Shown here piece after piece: positions 55,571 to 64,000 of a stretch of 64,000 bases of DNA. A program made the position numbers and the translations under genes. Source of the stretch: Pictodentalium vernedei (lineage: Eukaryota; Mollusca; Scaphopoda; Dentaliida; Dentaliidae); assembly GCA_031216915.1 (NCBI GenBank), contig CM062290.1, positions 384,940,718 to 385,004,717 on the forward strand. Reading direction: 5' to 3'. The stretch's first letter is position 1. Each line of letters starts with the position of its first letter. Below the pieces are notes generated by a model. The model saw only the letters and a list, made by a program, of their open reading frames with translations, was not told the origin of the DNA and searched no databases.

Positions 55571-55826
55571 CAAGTTCCATGGGAAATAAGCAATCTGTCA
55601 TTTGCAGAATGAGGATCCCAGAGGGTGAATTTGCTGATGCTATCCCATACAGTGGGCCAATTTATCCTCTGGTACCTCTTTCTGTTTGGGCGTGAGACCT
55701 GGATTCAGATTGAGGTTCACAGACAGTAAATTTAGTGATGCTACCCTGCAGTGCAGGGTAGCATCACCAAATTCCCCCTCTGGGGACCTCATTCTGCAGA
55801 TGACAGTCTGCTTATTTCCAGGCTTG
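55571..55826 (+). mobile_element. MITE family A, copy 3
   Basis: Same orientation as copy 1: GGAAATAAGCAATCTGTCAT, AATGAGGATCCCAGAGGGTG on the left and CTCTGGGGACCTCATTCTGC, GCTTATTTCCAGGCTTG on the right. Inner hairpin GATGCTACCCTGCA/TGCAGGGTAGCATC. Confidence 0.8.
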
Positions 55827-56143
55827 TCTACAACCTTTGACACCATAACTTTCATGATAATGTACGTTGCATATGTGATGACATAAATTCAGTCGGAGGC
55901 ACACACAGGGAACTGCATCTCTTACATTGCTGCATAAAGGTCACAAACTGGAATTCACCAGAATTAGAGCTGGCATGATTATGATATTTCATGGTCGACT
56001 TTTAAATAAGAATAATCGAGTAAAATTAACTTTTATTATACTCTGTGATCTAAAGAAAGCAACTATATAGAAAACAAAATTAGTTCCTCAGGCCAGGCAT
56101 TCTTCAGGCATGCTGTGTGCATGCTACTCTTCGAGGAAAATTC
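55827..56143. other. no recognised feature
   Basis: AT-rich spacer. Confidence 0.5.
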
Positions 56144-56213
56144 AGACTCCTGACCACCTCAGGCCCAAACCTGAGCTTAGGCTCAGGTTTGGATCTGAGG
56201 TGGTCAGAAGTCT
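56144..56213. repeat. Hairpin, about 33-bp arms
   Basis: AGACTCCTGACCACCTCAGG CCCAAACCTGAGC and GCTCAGGTTTGGATCTGAGG TGGTCAGAAGTCT; three or so mismatches. Confidence 0.88.
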
Positions 56214-56248
56214 AATATCAGCAGCATTGAGATTTAAGAAAGCAATTT

Positions 56249-56585
56249 TTGTGCTCCCATGTGACCGTCTGAGCGATTGATTCAGACTCCTGCGTTGTGT
56301 CCTTGGTCAAGGCACTTAACCCTGTTTGTCCACATGGGGGCACGATGACGCTGTGTACTAAGGCGTACTGCACATCGATGGTGCGCATGTCTTCAACCAA
56401 TCTAACCCTACCTGTGCTGCAGTGTGGAGTTATGATGTTGGGGAGCTGGCAGCTGCACGTCGGTGCTCAGCGGTTCTCTCTGGCTACTCCGGCTTCCTCT
56501 ACCTGTAAAACTGTCACAGTCATGATTAGCCATTGTGCATATGTATGTGATCTTAAACACCAATAAATAAATATTGTACTCCCAT
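56249..56585 (+). mobile_element. 5S-type SINE, 5'-truncated at GTGACC, tail A
   Basis: Insert 56261-56573 between TTGTGCTCCCAT and TTGTACTCCCAT. It starts GTGACCGTCTGAGCGATTGA, the end of the 5S-like head, then body CGTTGTGTCCTTGGTCAAGG and tail A. The upstream 5S words are missing although a target duplication is present, so it was inserted already truncated. Confidence 0.85.
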
Positions 56586-57573
56586 ACTTTCTAGAAAGCC
56601 AGACCTGGTGTCATGTATTGTAACTTTATACTTCTGTCCTGTATCAATTACAGTGTATTTTGATATTCTACAGCATCTGACACTTCTGGGAAGGAGAGTA
56701 ATAACTGATAATTCATCAGCAAGGGAGTGATGAAAACCCATAATTGTTGACTTTGAAATTATAGTCGATTATGGGGTGTTTCCTACGATTAGTTGACTTT
56801 TCCATTAATCATGACAGGCCTACCCAGAATTTCAGCTACGTCATAATTTTGTCACAAGGACCTCTCTCATTCTGAAGAATTCCCAAAAAGAGTTGACCAA
56901 TTGAATCATCTTCATTGCAAATTAACCTACATCACAACAAACTGCTGTTTATATCTGCTTTTACGTGCCTTTTTCTTCTGATTTTATTGATAATGGCATA
57001 CTTGAAGCAAACAAATTCAGTATACACTTCCAAAAAAAATCAAAAATTTTGTTTTGGGGACTCGGGATAGGTAATGGATGTGTTTGTACATGTATATAAT
57101 ATATACAGCTTTTATTGATATAATAAAATAAATAGTGGTATTTGATGACAAACCACAAATGATGATCCTCACAACTGATTTATTGTTTGTTCATTGTGTC
57201 GTCTGCTCGCCTGTTGTCAAATTGTTCTTCATTCAAATGTTTATGCATACCAGATTGAGAGGGTTAAGATTAATTGCCCTGACTTACATGTAGGCCAGTG
57301 TAAGTTGCTTTCTTTTCACCAGAATTATGAATCCTTACCTTACTTGTACATCATCAGTCTAGCACTGAAGGGGGTATAATTTCCTTCAGCAATAGTTCTG
57401 GTTCTACTTGATTGCATCTTCATTGGTTCATCCTTGTCTGGGGTTCCATACAGTTGTATCACCTGAGTGGAAGGCATAAGTACTGGCATGTTCTTTTCCC
57501 ACTTTCCTGAGGTAATCCTGATAACTGCAGTGAACAAAAGCACCACTCCCTGGTTTCATTCACACTTACTGTT
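56586..57573. other. no recognised feature
   Basis: About 1 kb of AT-rich sequence; none of the frames shows a motif. Confidence 0.5.
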
Positions 57574-57919
57574 GAATATCACAAGGTGACCATTTCAGCG
57601 ACTGATTCGCGCTCCTGCGTTGTGTCCTTGGGCAAGGCACTTAACCCTGATTGCCTACATGGGGGCACGATGACGCTGTGTACTAAGGCGTACTGCATGT
57701 CGGAGGTGCACATGTCTTCAACCAATCTAACCCTGCCTGTGCCACGGTGCAGAGTTCAGAGTTACGATGTTAGAGAGCTAACAGCTGCTCGTTGTTGCTC
57801 GGTGGTTCTCTCCGGGTACTCCGGCTTCCTCCACCCATAAAACTGTCACCGACATGATATGACCCTGGCTGTTAATGTGTTGTTAAATCCTAATAAAAAA
57901 AAAGAAAAGAATATCACAA
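57574..57919 (+). mobile_element. 5S-type SINE, 5'-truncated at GGTGACC, tail B-like
   Basis: Insert 57585-57908 between GAATATCACAA copies (57574-57584, 57909-57919). Starts GGTGACCATTTCAGCGACTG, body CGTTGTGTCCTTGGGCAAGG, ends ATATGACCCTGGCTGTTAAT and GTTGTTAAATCCTAATAAAA. So the 5S-type body here is joined to tail B. Confidence 0.88.
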
Positions 57920-58029
57920 CCAGTTCTCCAAATTGTGTGGGCCAGGGCCATTTTCAACATGTATGTGACATTTTCTCAGAGGAAATGAACCAAGATGCAG
58001 AAGAGCTTGCAAATCTTACCCCATGATAT

Positions 58030-58511
58030 ACCATTAGTAGTACTGAAATGGTTAACCGGATAACCGGTTTGAAACCGTTTAACTACCTAACCGATTTGAA
58101 AAAAACGTCAACCGGTTATCTGAAATATTGATAGTGATCGTCATTCCACAGTTAAAACGTAGTAAATCTGCCGCTTCTCCTTTGGGATAGATTACACTTT
58201 GAAGCAGCGCTGTATATATTGAGAAATATTCGACTTTGGCTTCAAGACTTCATTAATGATCAGCAATTTCCGTGAGTACTCAGTAACCGCAGAAACTATT
58301 CCGTAGTATTTATACAAACGGTCGAATACACGACAATGTTCATTTGTGTGCACACTACGGAATAGTTTCTGAGAATACTGCTTTCCAATTCCTATAGTTT
58401 TGATTTCAGCTTCGGTGAAATAATGGCTATGGATAACCAGATGTTAACCGGTTATAGCTCTCGGTTAGTCAGTTGTGAAAATGAGCCAACCGTTTCAGCC
58501 CCAAGCATAAG
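58030..58511. mobile_element. Probable non-autonomous hAT element N4
   Basis: Element about 58038-58503. Ends TAGTACTGAAATGGTT and AACCGTTTCAGCCCCA, with AACCGGTT repeated near both ends. Flanks ACCATTAG and AGCATAAG agree at 6 of 8. Internal hairpin AGAAACTATTCCGTAGT / ACTACGGAATAGTTTCT (about 58290 and 58348). Confidence 0.65.
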
Positions 58512-58596
58512 AATACCAAATCTTTAGCACACTATGTGACTATGCTTTCATGAAAGTAACCATGGTTTATTTAGTTCCTTGCTGAAAAACATAATG

Positions 58597-58914
58597 TACA
58601 GTTAAAACTAGAAGTCCTGTCATGAAATGTGCACAAATGGCACGTTGATCTGTGCGTTAATCTGCGCGTTATGGCCATAGTAAGGCTATCAAATTCTGTA
58701 CATATGGTCTGTGCACAAGCAATGTTTCAGCCAATGGACCTCTGGGTAACCCGGAGGTCCATTGGCAGAAACATTGCATGTGTTTACTATGAGTAACCAG
58801 GAGAACCTGACGTGCTTTGGATGCCATTCGATATGGCGATTGCGTGCAATTCCTATGCGCAATTAAGCCTAGATAAGCACACAGTTCATGACAGGACTTC
58901 TAGTTTTAACTGTA
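58597..58914. mobile_element. Tc1/mariner-type MITE with 28-bp perfect ends
   Basis: Element 58599-58912 (314 bp) flanked by TA. Ends CAGTTAAAACTAGAAGTCCT and AGGACTTCTAGTTTTAACTG, extending to 28 identical positions. Centre hairpin AATGGACCTCTGGGTAACCC GGAGGTCCATT, with CAATGTTTC / GAAACATTG just outside. No coding frame. It looks young. Confidence 0.88.
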
Positions 58915-60070
58915 AGTGATGCTAGCTAGATTCCCATTCTTGGTTACAGGGTCTGGGGACCTCCCTTGGAAACGTTTTGAAAGTGGAAAGTCAGTGGTTT
59001 GGCCCTCCAGTGGCTTCTTTGCACATTACCACAATGTGTTCTATCTGAAATAATTGTGCAATTTTAGGTAGACTCATTCAAATTTTGTAAAGGGAAAGCC
59101 AGTTTATAATGGCACACTGGAGACCAGTGTAGGAGCTATAGCTGTATGCATGGGATATGGTATTATCTGTGATAACACATGGATTATCTGCAGATAATAC
59201 CATGCTCCCTGTTCTCGGTGTTTGCGAACAAAGTTTGAGTTACCAAAAATAAGGGGAATGGCGTGATAAATGCACACGTCCTTCTTGTATCTGCCTCATG
59301 CATTCACCAGTTTAGTTATGTCAAGGCTGTTTAACAATGCACTTTGTAACCCTGAAGGATAACAATGGTTCAACTTTTGACACAAGTCGATAAATTTATA
59401 CAAAAACTGTTAATTATCCACACTATCCCACCAACCAACCATTTACATTGAAGTTTCATACATACATATAGTATCTTGAATGCAACAAGGTACCATCTCC
59501 AATGCTTTAGCATTAGAGATGGCACCTTGTTGTACACGTGGATTGACATGTAACTGTGTGGGACTTGTGTGAAGGTTTCATATAAGAGCATTTACAGGTG
59601 GCCTCATTAAAATTCTGAGTTGCAGGTTTCCTACTTCTACTTTTTTGCTTCGTCATTGGTTCATCCACTGCCCACCCTTATCCTTACTATACTGACCCTA
59701 AACCATTATGGACAACTCCCATTTTAGTCCACTTCAGACCTTTATATTATCCCAAATTCAAGCCGGTAAAGGGTGTCCCCAAATTAGGAGATGACTACCA
59801 ACTGCTTATTGCAACATTCTAAAATGAAGATATTTGTTAAGAAATACTTTTGCACCATGCAAAATAGATCTTAGAAAGCCCTGTATTATATTCTATTTGT
59901 ATGTAAATTGACCAATCATGTAGTTTCTCATATTTTGGGAACATTTTTGGCTTGAATTCGGTGTTCCCAAATTAGATCAATCTAAAGCCCTACCACTTCA
60001 AGATGGAGACTTTGTTTCACAGTCTGCTGAGTTTACAGGATGAAAAGGGTTAAAATAACTAATAGATATG
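58915..60070. other. no gene recognised; two hairpins
   Basis: Hairpins at about 59150-59210 (GGGATATGGTATTATCTG / CAGATAATACCATGCTCCC) and 59481-59533 (CAACAAGGTACCATCTCCAA / TAGAGATGGCACCTTGTTG). The rest is AT-rich. Confidence 0.6.
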
Positions 60071-61192
60071 ATATTGTTTAGTGTTGAAACGATTAATGCT
60101 ATTTGGATTTTTACTAATCGACTAATCACTGGGTAGTAGTCGATGATTAATCGACTAGTCGGTTATACAATGTCAGGTGCTAAACTAAACAATAAAGTCT
60201 ACAAAACTAGTTTCAACTAAATTCATGGGCTGGAGTGGCTTCCAAATTACGATATAATTAATGGGTCTAACGGCACGAAATTATGGAAGTCAATGTCTCC
60301 ATGTCTTTACAACCAAACAACAGATGCCGCAAAAAATAAATTGGTCTAATAATAAATCTTTGGTGTTCCTATTTCCTAAACGGAATTGAGGAGAGGGCCC
60401 AGATTATTCGGTTCCATCAAATATTGTTAAACAAAATCAAATTTTCCCCCAAAATTTCCTTGTATATTGTGGTCAAATAAGAAATTTCTACACTTTGTTA
60501 TTGAGCTAAAAAACAATGAAAGCAGAAAACAGGTTACTGAAGAAGTGTACTCTGATGGTGCGATTGTTCCATGACCTACATAACTTAATCAACCCCCAAT
60601 GAAAAGCTAGACAAACTATAAACAGTAGCCTCATTGAATATTAAATATATCACGTGACCAAACGGTGTGCTTTGTTTGGTCAGTATGTCCACTACGTAAT
60701 GTGAGTTGTAAAACTTCATTCAGTTGTTTTCTGACCAATCTTATTACTGCAACATGTACCCCAAACAAAAACATGTTGAAAAAGCATGAACTTCTATTAA
60801 GTTCTGAAAATGTACTTTTGCTGTCAGCTTTAATTAAAAGGACACAACAGTTTGCAGGTATACTGTTCACACCTCATCTGAATGTTTTAATCAGTGTAAT
60901 GGAATTTCAAATCTTTGACTGGTAATTTAATCTATTTTCTTAAAAATTAGAGAAGCATGAAAAAGAGAGATTCTTGTTTCCTATTTAGAAGAGCGAAGAA
61001 GTGTGAGTGCGATAGCACTCCTCAAATCAACAGCTTTTTCTTAAAGGAACACAAAGTGGAAACTTCAAGGCTTTAGAGAATACAGTCAAGTGACTAATCG
61101 ACGAGTGATTCACTAATCAGTTAATAGATTTGTTTAGTACTAATTGCATTAGCATCGACTTGTCGAAAAATCATTTCAACACTAATATTGTT
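60071..61192. mobile_element. Non-autonomous hAT element N2 with perfect 8-bp duplication
   Basis: Element 60079-61184 (1106 bp). Ends TAGTGTTGAAACGATTAATG and AATCATTTCAACACTA; flanks ATATTGTT at 60071-60078 and 61185-61192 are identical. Subterminal ATCGACTA-type repeats near both ends. No transposase motif in the interior frames. Confidence 0.92.
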
Positions 61193-61400
61193 GGACCTTA
61201 AACAGATTGTTGGGAACCTGATATGGAATGAAAATAAACCCAGAAAAATGGAGATAAATTGCAAGGACAGATGTAAATAATATGCTTTGAACATATACCT
61301 CATTTATTACATGCCTGTTCTATGAAATCCCCATCTACAGCAACACTAAACCATGCGGAAAATGAAAATCTGTTCTGCACACATGTGCGGAACGGAAATC

Positions 61401-62449
61401 TTGACAGCAGTCCTCGGAATTAGCGACGGCATTTGGTAATGCCATCGCAAATGCCGTCGCCGTGGGGCATGATGGCAGCATCTTCTTGTCATCGCAAATT
61501 GGCAGCCATAATATTTTTTTACTTGACCCAATCACCTGAAGTCCGTCAGAACTGATCATCCAACCCTACATAACATATGTTTTATAGGTGTAACTGGTGT
61601 ATAAAATCAATATTTGTGGAAATATCTAATATTAATTAATTTGAAAGTAAGTTTGTACAAAATGTATGTGGTTGAAAAACTGTTCATAACCATTTGTTTT
61701 TCGTTTGTGTTTTTTCGAAAGAACCCCCTTGTTGACTGTGATGCACATTTAAAATAACCCAGGAATTCCTGGGTAATTCCCTTTTGACATCACACCTTAC
61801 ATAAATACAACCAATCGAATTCTTCGTTTCATGAAAGTATGCTAAATTGGTGTACTGGGACAATGCAGCAGTTCTATTGGTCACTGATGTAATCTCAACA
61901 GAGCACATGGTCATGTTCCATTTTAATTTTAGCATTCTCCACTTGTGGCATAATGTAAGCTGTACAATCTCAAACAAACTGAATTGGAAAACAATCAATC
62001 GGTTCAATAAAAAAAATAAACGCATTGAGCACAAAACAAGGGTGAGTTGGAAAATAATTCTTGTTGTGTTTATCAGGTCAGAGTCAACTCGCCCCGGGTT
62101 GATGCGCAATGCAAATATTTCTGTCTCTAACAGTTACTGTCAAAACCGATAGGCTAATAATGCATGGATGCGAGTTACAACCAGCCCCTAAAATTAGGAC
62201 AACCAGTCAGTCAATTGATCACTTAATCGAACTACAGCTTTCCAACTGACCACCCGCCAGTGATCTCTTGTCCATTCGAAGTCAGCTGTTCTGATTAATG
62301 ATTATTATTCACTTAGTGTCATAATACTGTCATCCAAACAATTCAATTCAAACGTGCCGTCGCTGATAAAAATTTGCCGTCGCAGAATTTTTGGCGGCGG
62401 CAATGTTGTGCCGTCGCAATATTTTCCTAATTCCGAGGACTGTTGACAG
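61401..62449. mobile_element. Non-autonomous hAT element N3 inside PAL1
   Basis: Element 61408-62442 (1035 bp). Ends CAGTCCTCGGAATTAGCG and TAATTCCGAGGACTG; the TTGACAG flank is repeated (61401-61407, 62443-62449), giving 7 clear bases of an expected 8. Subterminal repeats of GCCGTCGC at both sides. A 141-codon frame inside (61684-62109, minus) shows no transposase motif. Confidence 0.85.
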
Positions 62450-62577
62450 ACTATTTTCTAAACTGGAATTTTCTACAAATCGTGCACCGCAATTACAATT
62501 TGAATCACTAGTGATATCTAAAAATAGTAACCTCACTAATTTGGTTGACGATAAAATGTGTTCCTTTTGTCGATAGT

Positions 62578-62646
62578 TCGTCCACTGAGTTCCAATGTGT
62601 TCTATGTGCCTACTGGCACATAGAACACATTGGAACTCAGAGAGAC
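62578..62646. repeat. Hairpin P, full length
   Basis: TCGTCCACTGAGTTCCAATG...GTGCC and GGCAC...CATTGGAACTCAGAGAGACGA; centre TAC/T variant. The outer end differs from other copies (CAGAGAGAC). Confidence 0.85.
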
Positions 62647-63129
62647 GAATTGTCAAATGAACAATTTGAATCGCTAGTGATAGCTGTCAGTAGCACATAG
62701 AACACATTGGAAATCAGGGTACGAAATAGTAACACGCAAATTGGGTTGGCGATAAAATGTGCTGTTTTTGTTGATAGTTGTCAAATGAATTGCCGAGTGT
62801 TCTTCTAATAATTGTTTTTATAGATGTGAAGGCATGTAATAAACACAGAACAACACTCGCATGTGAATGGGTTAATCAATATGGCATTTGTGCCATCGTG
62901 GAAGGATAAAACAAGAGGCCTGTGGCCTGTCGTTTTATCTTTTCGTGCTGGCACTCATGCCATATCGATTAACCCATTCACATGCGTGTGTCATTCCGTG
63001 TATTTATGCTGTTTTTATCTGAATAGTGTGAGTTTTGTACTGCTTTTAATTTTCGCCCACCACCAGCCTATTGAGATACACATGCCCCAAGTGAGATGCC
63101 TAGATGAGAAAGGCCTGTCTTACCCACCC

Positions 63130-63790
63130 ACATGACCCCTTTTTATACGCCCGTGTTAAAAAAAAAAAGTAGTATTATGTTATAGCGTTGGCATCTGTTT
63201 GTCCAGAATTATTTTCCAGACTTTTTTCGTTATGGATGGACATATTGAGAAAATTTTTTATACACAGCTTTGTTATGCATACTTGCAAGTTCAAATTTCG
63301 TTCCATTCGGTTGATTTTTGGTGGAGTTACTGCCCTTGAACTTAGAATTTTTAGAGTTTTCCAGATTTTTAGAGTTTTCCAAATATTTGGTATATAGCTT
63401 TGTTGTGGATACTTACAGATCAAGTTCGAAATTACATTCATTCCCTGTCTGTCCATCTGTCCAGAATTGTTTTCCGGACTTTTTTTCCTTATGGATGGAC
63501 ATATTGAGAAAAATTTTGATACACAGCTTTGTTATGGATACTTACAGATCAAGTTCAAATTTCGTTCCGTTCAGTTGATTTCTGGTTGAGTTTCTGCCCT
63601 TCAACTTAGTTACCGTTTTTCAGACTTTTTTTCGTTATGGATTGACATATTGAGAAAATTTTGCATCTATCTCTTTGTTATGGATACTTACAGATCAAGT
63701 TCGAATTTTGTTCCACTCGGTTGAGTTTTGGTGGAGTTACTGCCCTTGACCTTAGAATTTTTACCATTTTCCAGACTTTTTATATGCCCG
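63130..63790 (+). repeat. Tandem repeat at the right edge
   Basis: Starts TTTTTATACGCCCGTGTTAA and ends TTTTTATATGCCCGCATAAT. Units marked by GGACATATTGAGAAAA at about 63238, 63497 and 63642; spacing about 259 and 145. Shared words are GATCAAGTTC and GGTGGAGTTACTGCCCTTGA. Confidence 0.65.
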
Positions 63791-64000
63791 CATAATGTTT
63801 TATAATTTCTGGAAGTACGGACGTATTATGCACCATCGAACTGCATCCTTTGGTTTGAATATTTAATGATTGCCAGACTATTCCAACATCGTCTGCATTT
63901 TGTATGCAAACATGGTGTTCCGCTTCGCTTCAGTTGACACAAACAGCATCCCATAATGCCCAAGGATGATTTTTCTTCCGTCACACGCCACATGACATCA
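63791..64000. other. no recognised feature
   Basis: Short end segment; nothing supported. Confidence 0.5.

Larger units (their letters stand above)
61300..63005 (+). mobile_element. PAL1 element, copy 4, split by a hAT element
   Basis: Left part 61300-61407 (TTATTACATGCCTGTTCTAT, CTGCACACATGTGCGGAACG). The right part resumes at 62443 (TTGACAGACTATTTTCTAAA), then hairpin P (62578-62646), a half copy of it near 62683-62722, and the GGGTTAATC hairpin (about 62867-62980). Confidence 0.75.

Noticed and set aside
61684..62109. 141-codon minus-strand frame as a gene
   Set aside because: Lies wholly inside the non-autonomous hAT element N3 and shows no transposase or other motif.

Overview
The window looks like metazoan nuclear DNA from a non-vertebrate, probably a marine invertebrate. 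A mollusc or other lophotrochozoan is my best guess; a lancelet-like animal is not excluded. I recognise no intact host gene, rRNA gene or true tRNA gene. The organism guess rests on the repeat content: DIRS-like tyrosine-recombinase retrotransposons, tRNA- and 5S-rRNA-headed SINEs with AATAAATAAA tails, many hAT, Tc1, pogo-like and TTAA-specific (piggyBac-like) elements, and tandem diverged repeats of a kind common in marine invertebrates. The window is best read as a deep repeat graveyard, intergenic or intronic.

Layout. 1-2524: 5' part of a decayed hAT (ZBED-type) transposon on the minus strand, running off the window edge. 2.5-17.6 kb: MITEs and palindromic elements, a decayed Tc1-like transposase (8231-9253), an 868-bp hAT derivative with a perfect 8-bp target duplication (10531-11398), SINEs, and four TTAA-flanked MITEs. 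17693-22712: DIRS-like element 1, right end lost. 23401-25837: a pogo/Tigger-like element with another inverted-repeat element nested inside. 26-38 kb: SINEs, TTAA MITEs, a second decayed Tc1-like transposase (about 29965-30950) and hairpins. 38461-40315: a tandem array of about 336-bp units. 41-48 kb: a pogo-like MITE, palindromes, and a LINE fragment interrupted by a hAT element that is itself interrupted by a SINE. 48593-54763: DIRS-like element 2, both ends and the internal complementary region present. 55-64 kb: SINEs, two further hAT derivatives (60079-61184 and a nested one at 61408-62442), a probable third (58038-58503), a Tc1-type MITE with long near-perfect inverted ends (58599-58912), and a terminal tandem array.

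How the parts relate. The most striking signal is modularity among the short retroposons. At least three different heads (two tRNA-like types and a 5S-rRNA-like type) are joined to one conserved body, which ends in one of two alternative 3' tails. A fourth, headless retroposon family (called RX here) shares only one of the tails. This fits several SINE lineages parasitising a small number of LINE machineries, with template switching between them. The second signal is the DIRS pair. Both copies lack the same stretch of reverse transcriptase that should carry the first catalytic aspartate, so they look like members of a defective lineage mobilised in trans. The third is the density of long palindromes: about 30 hairpins with arms of 20 bp or more. 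Many lie in the centre of MITE families, and one hairpin core is shared by two otherwise different elements.
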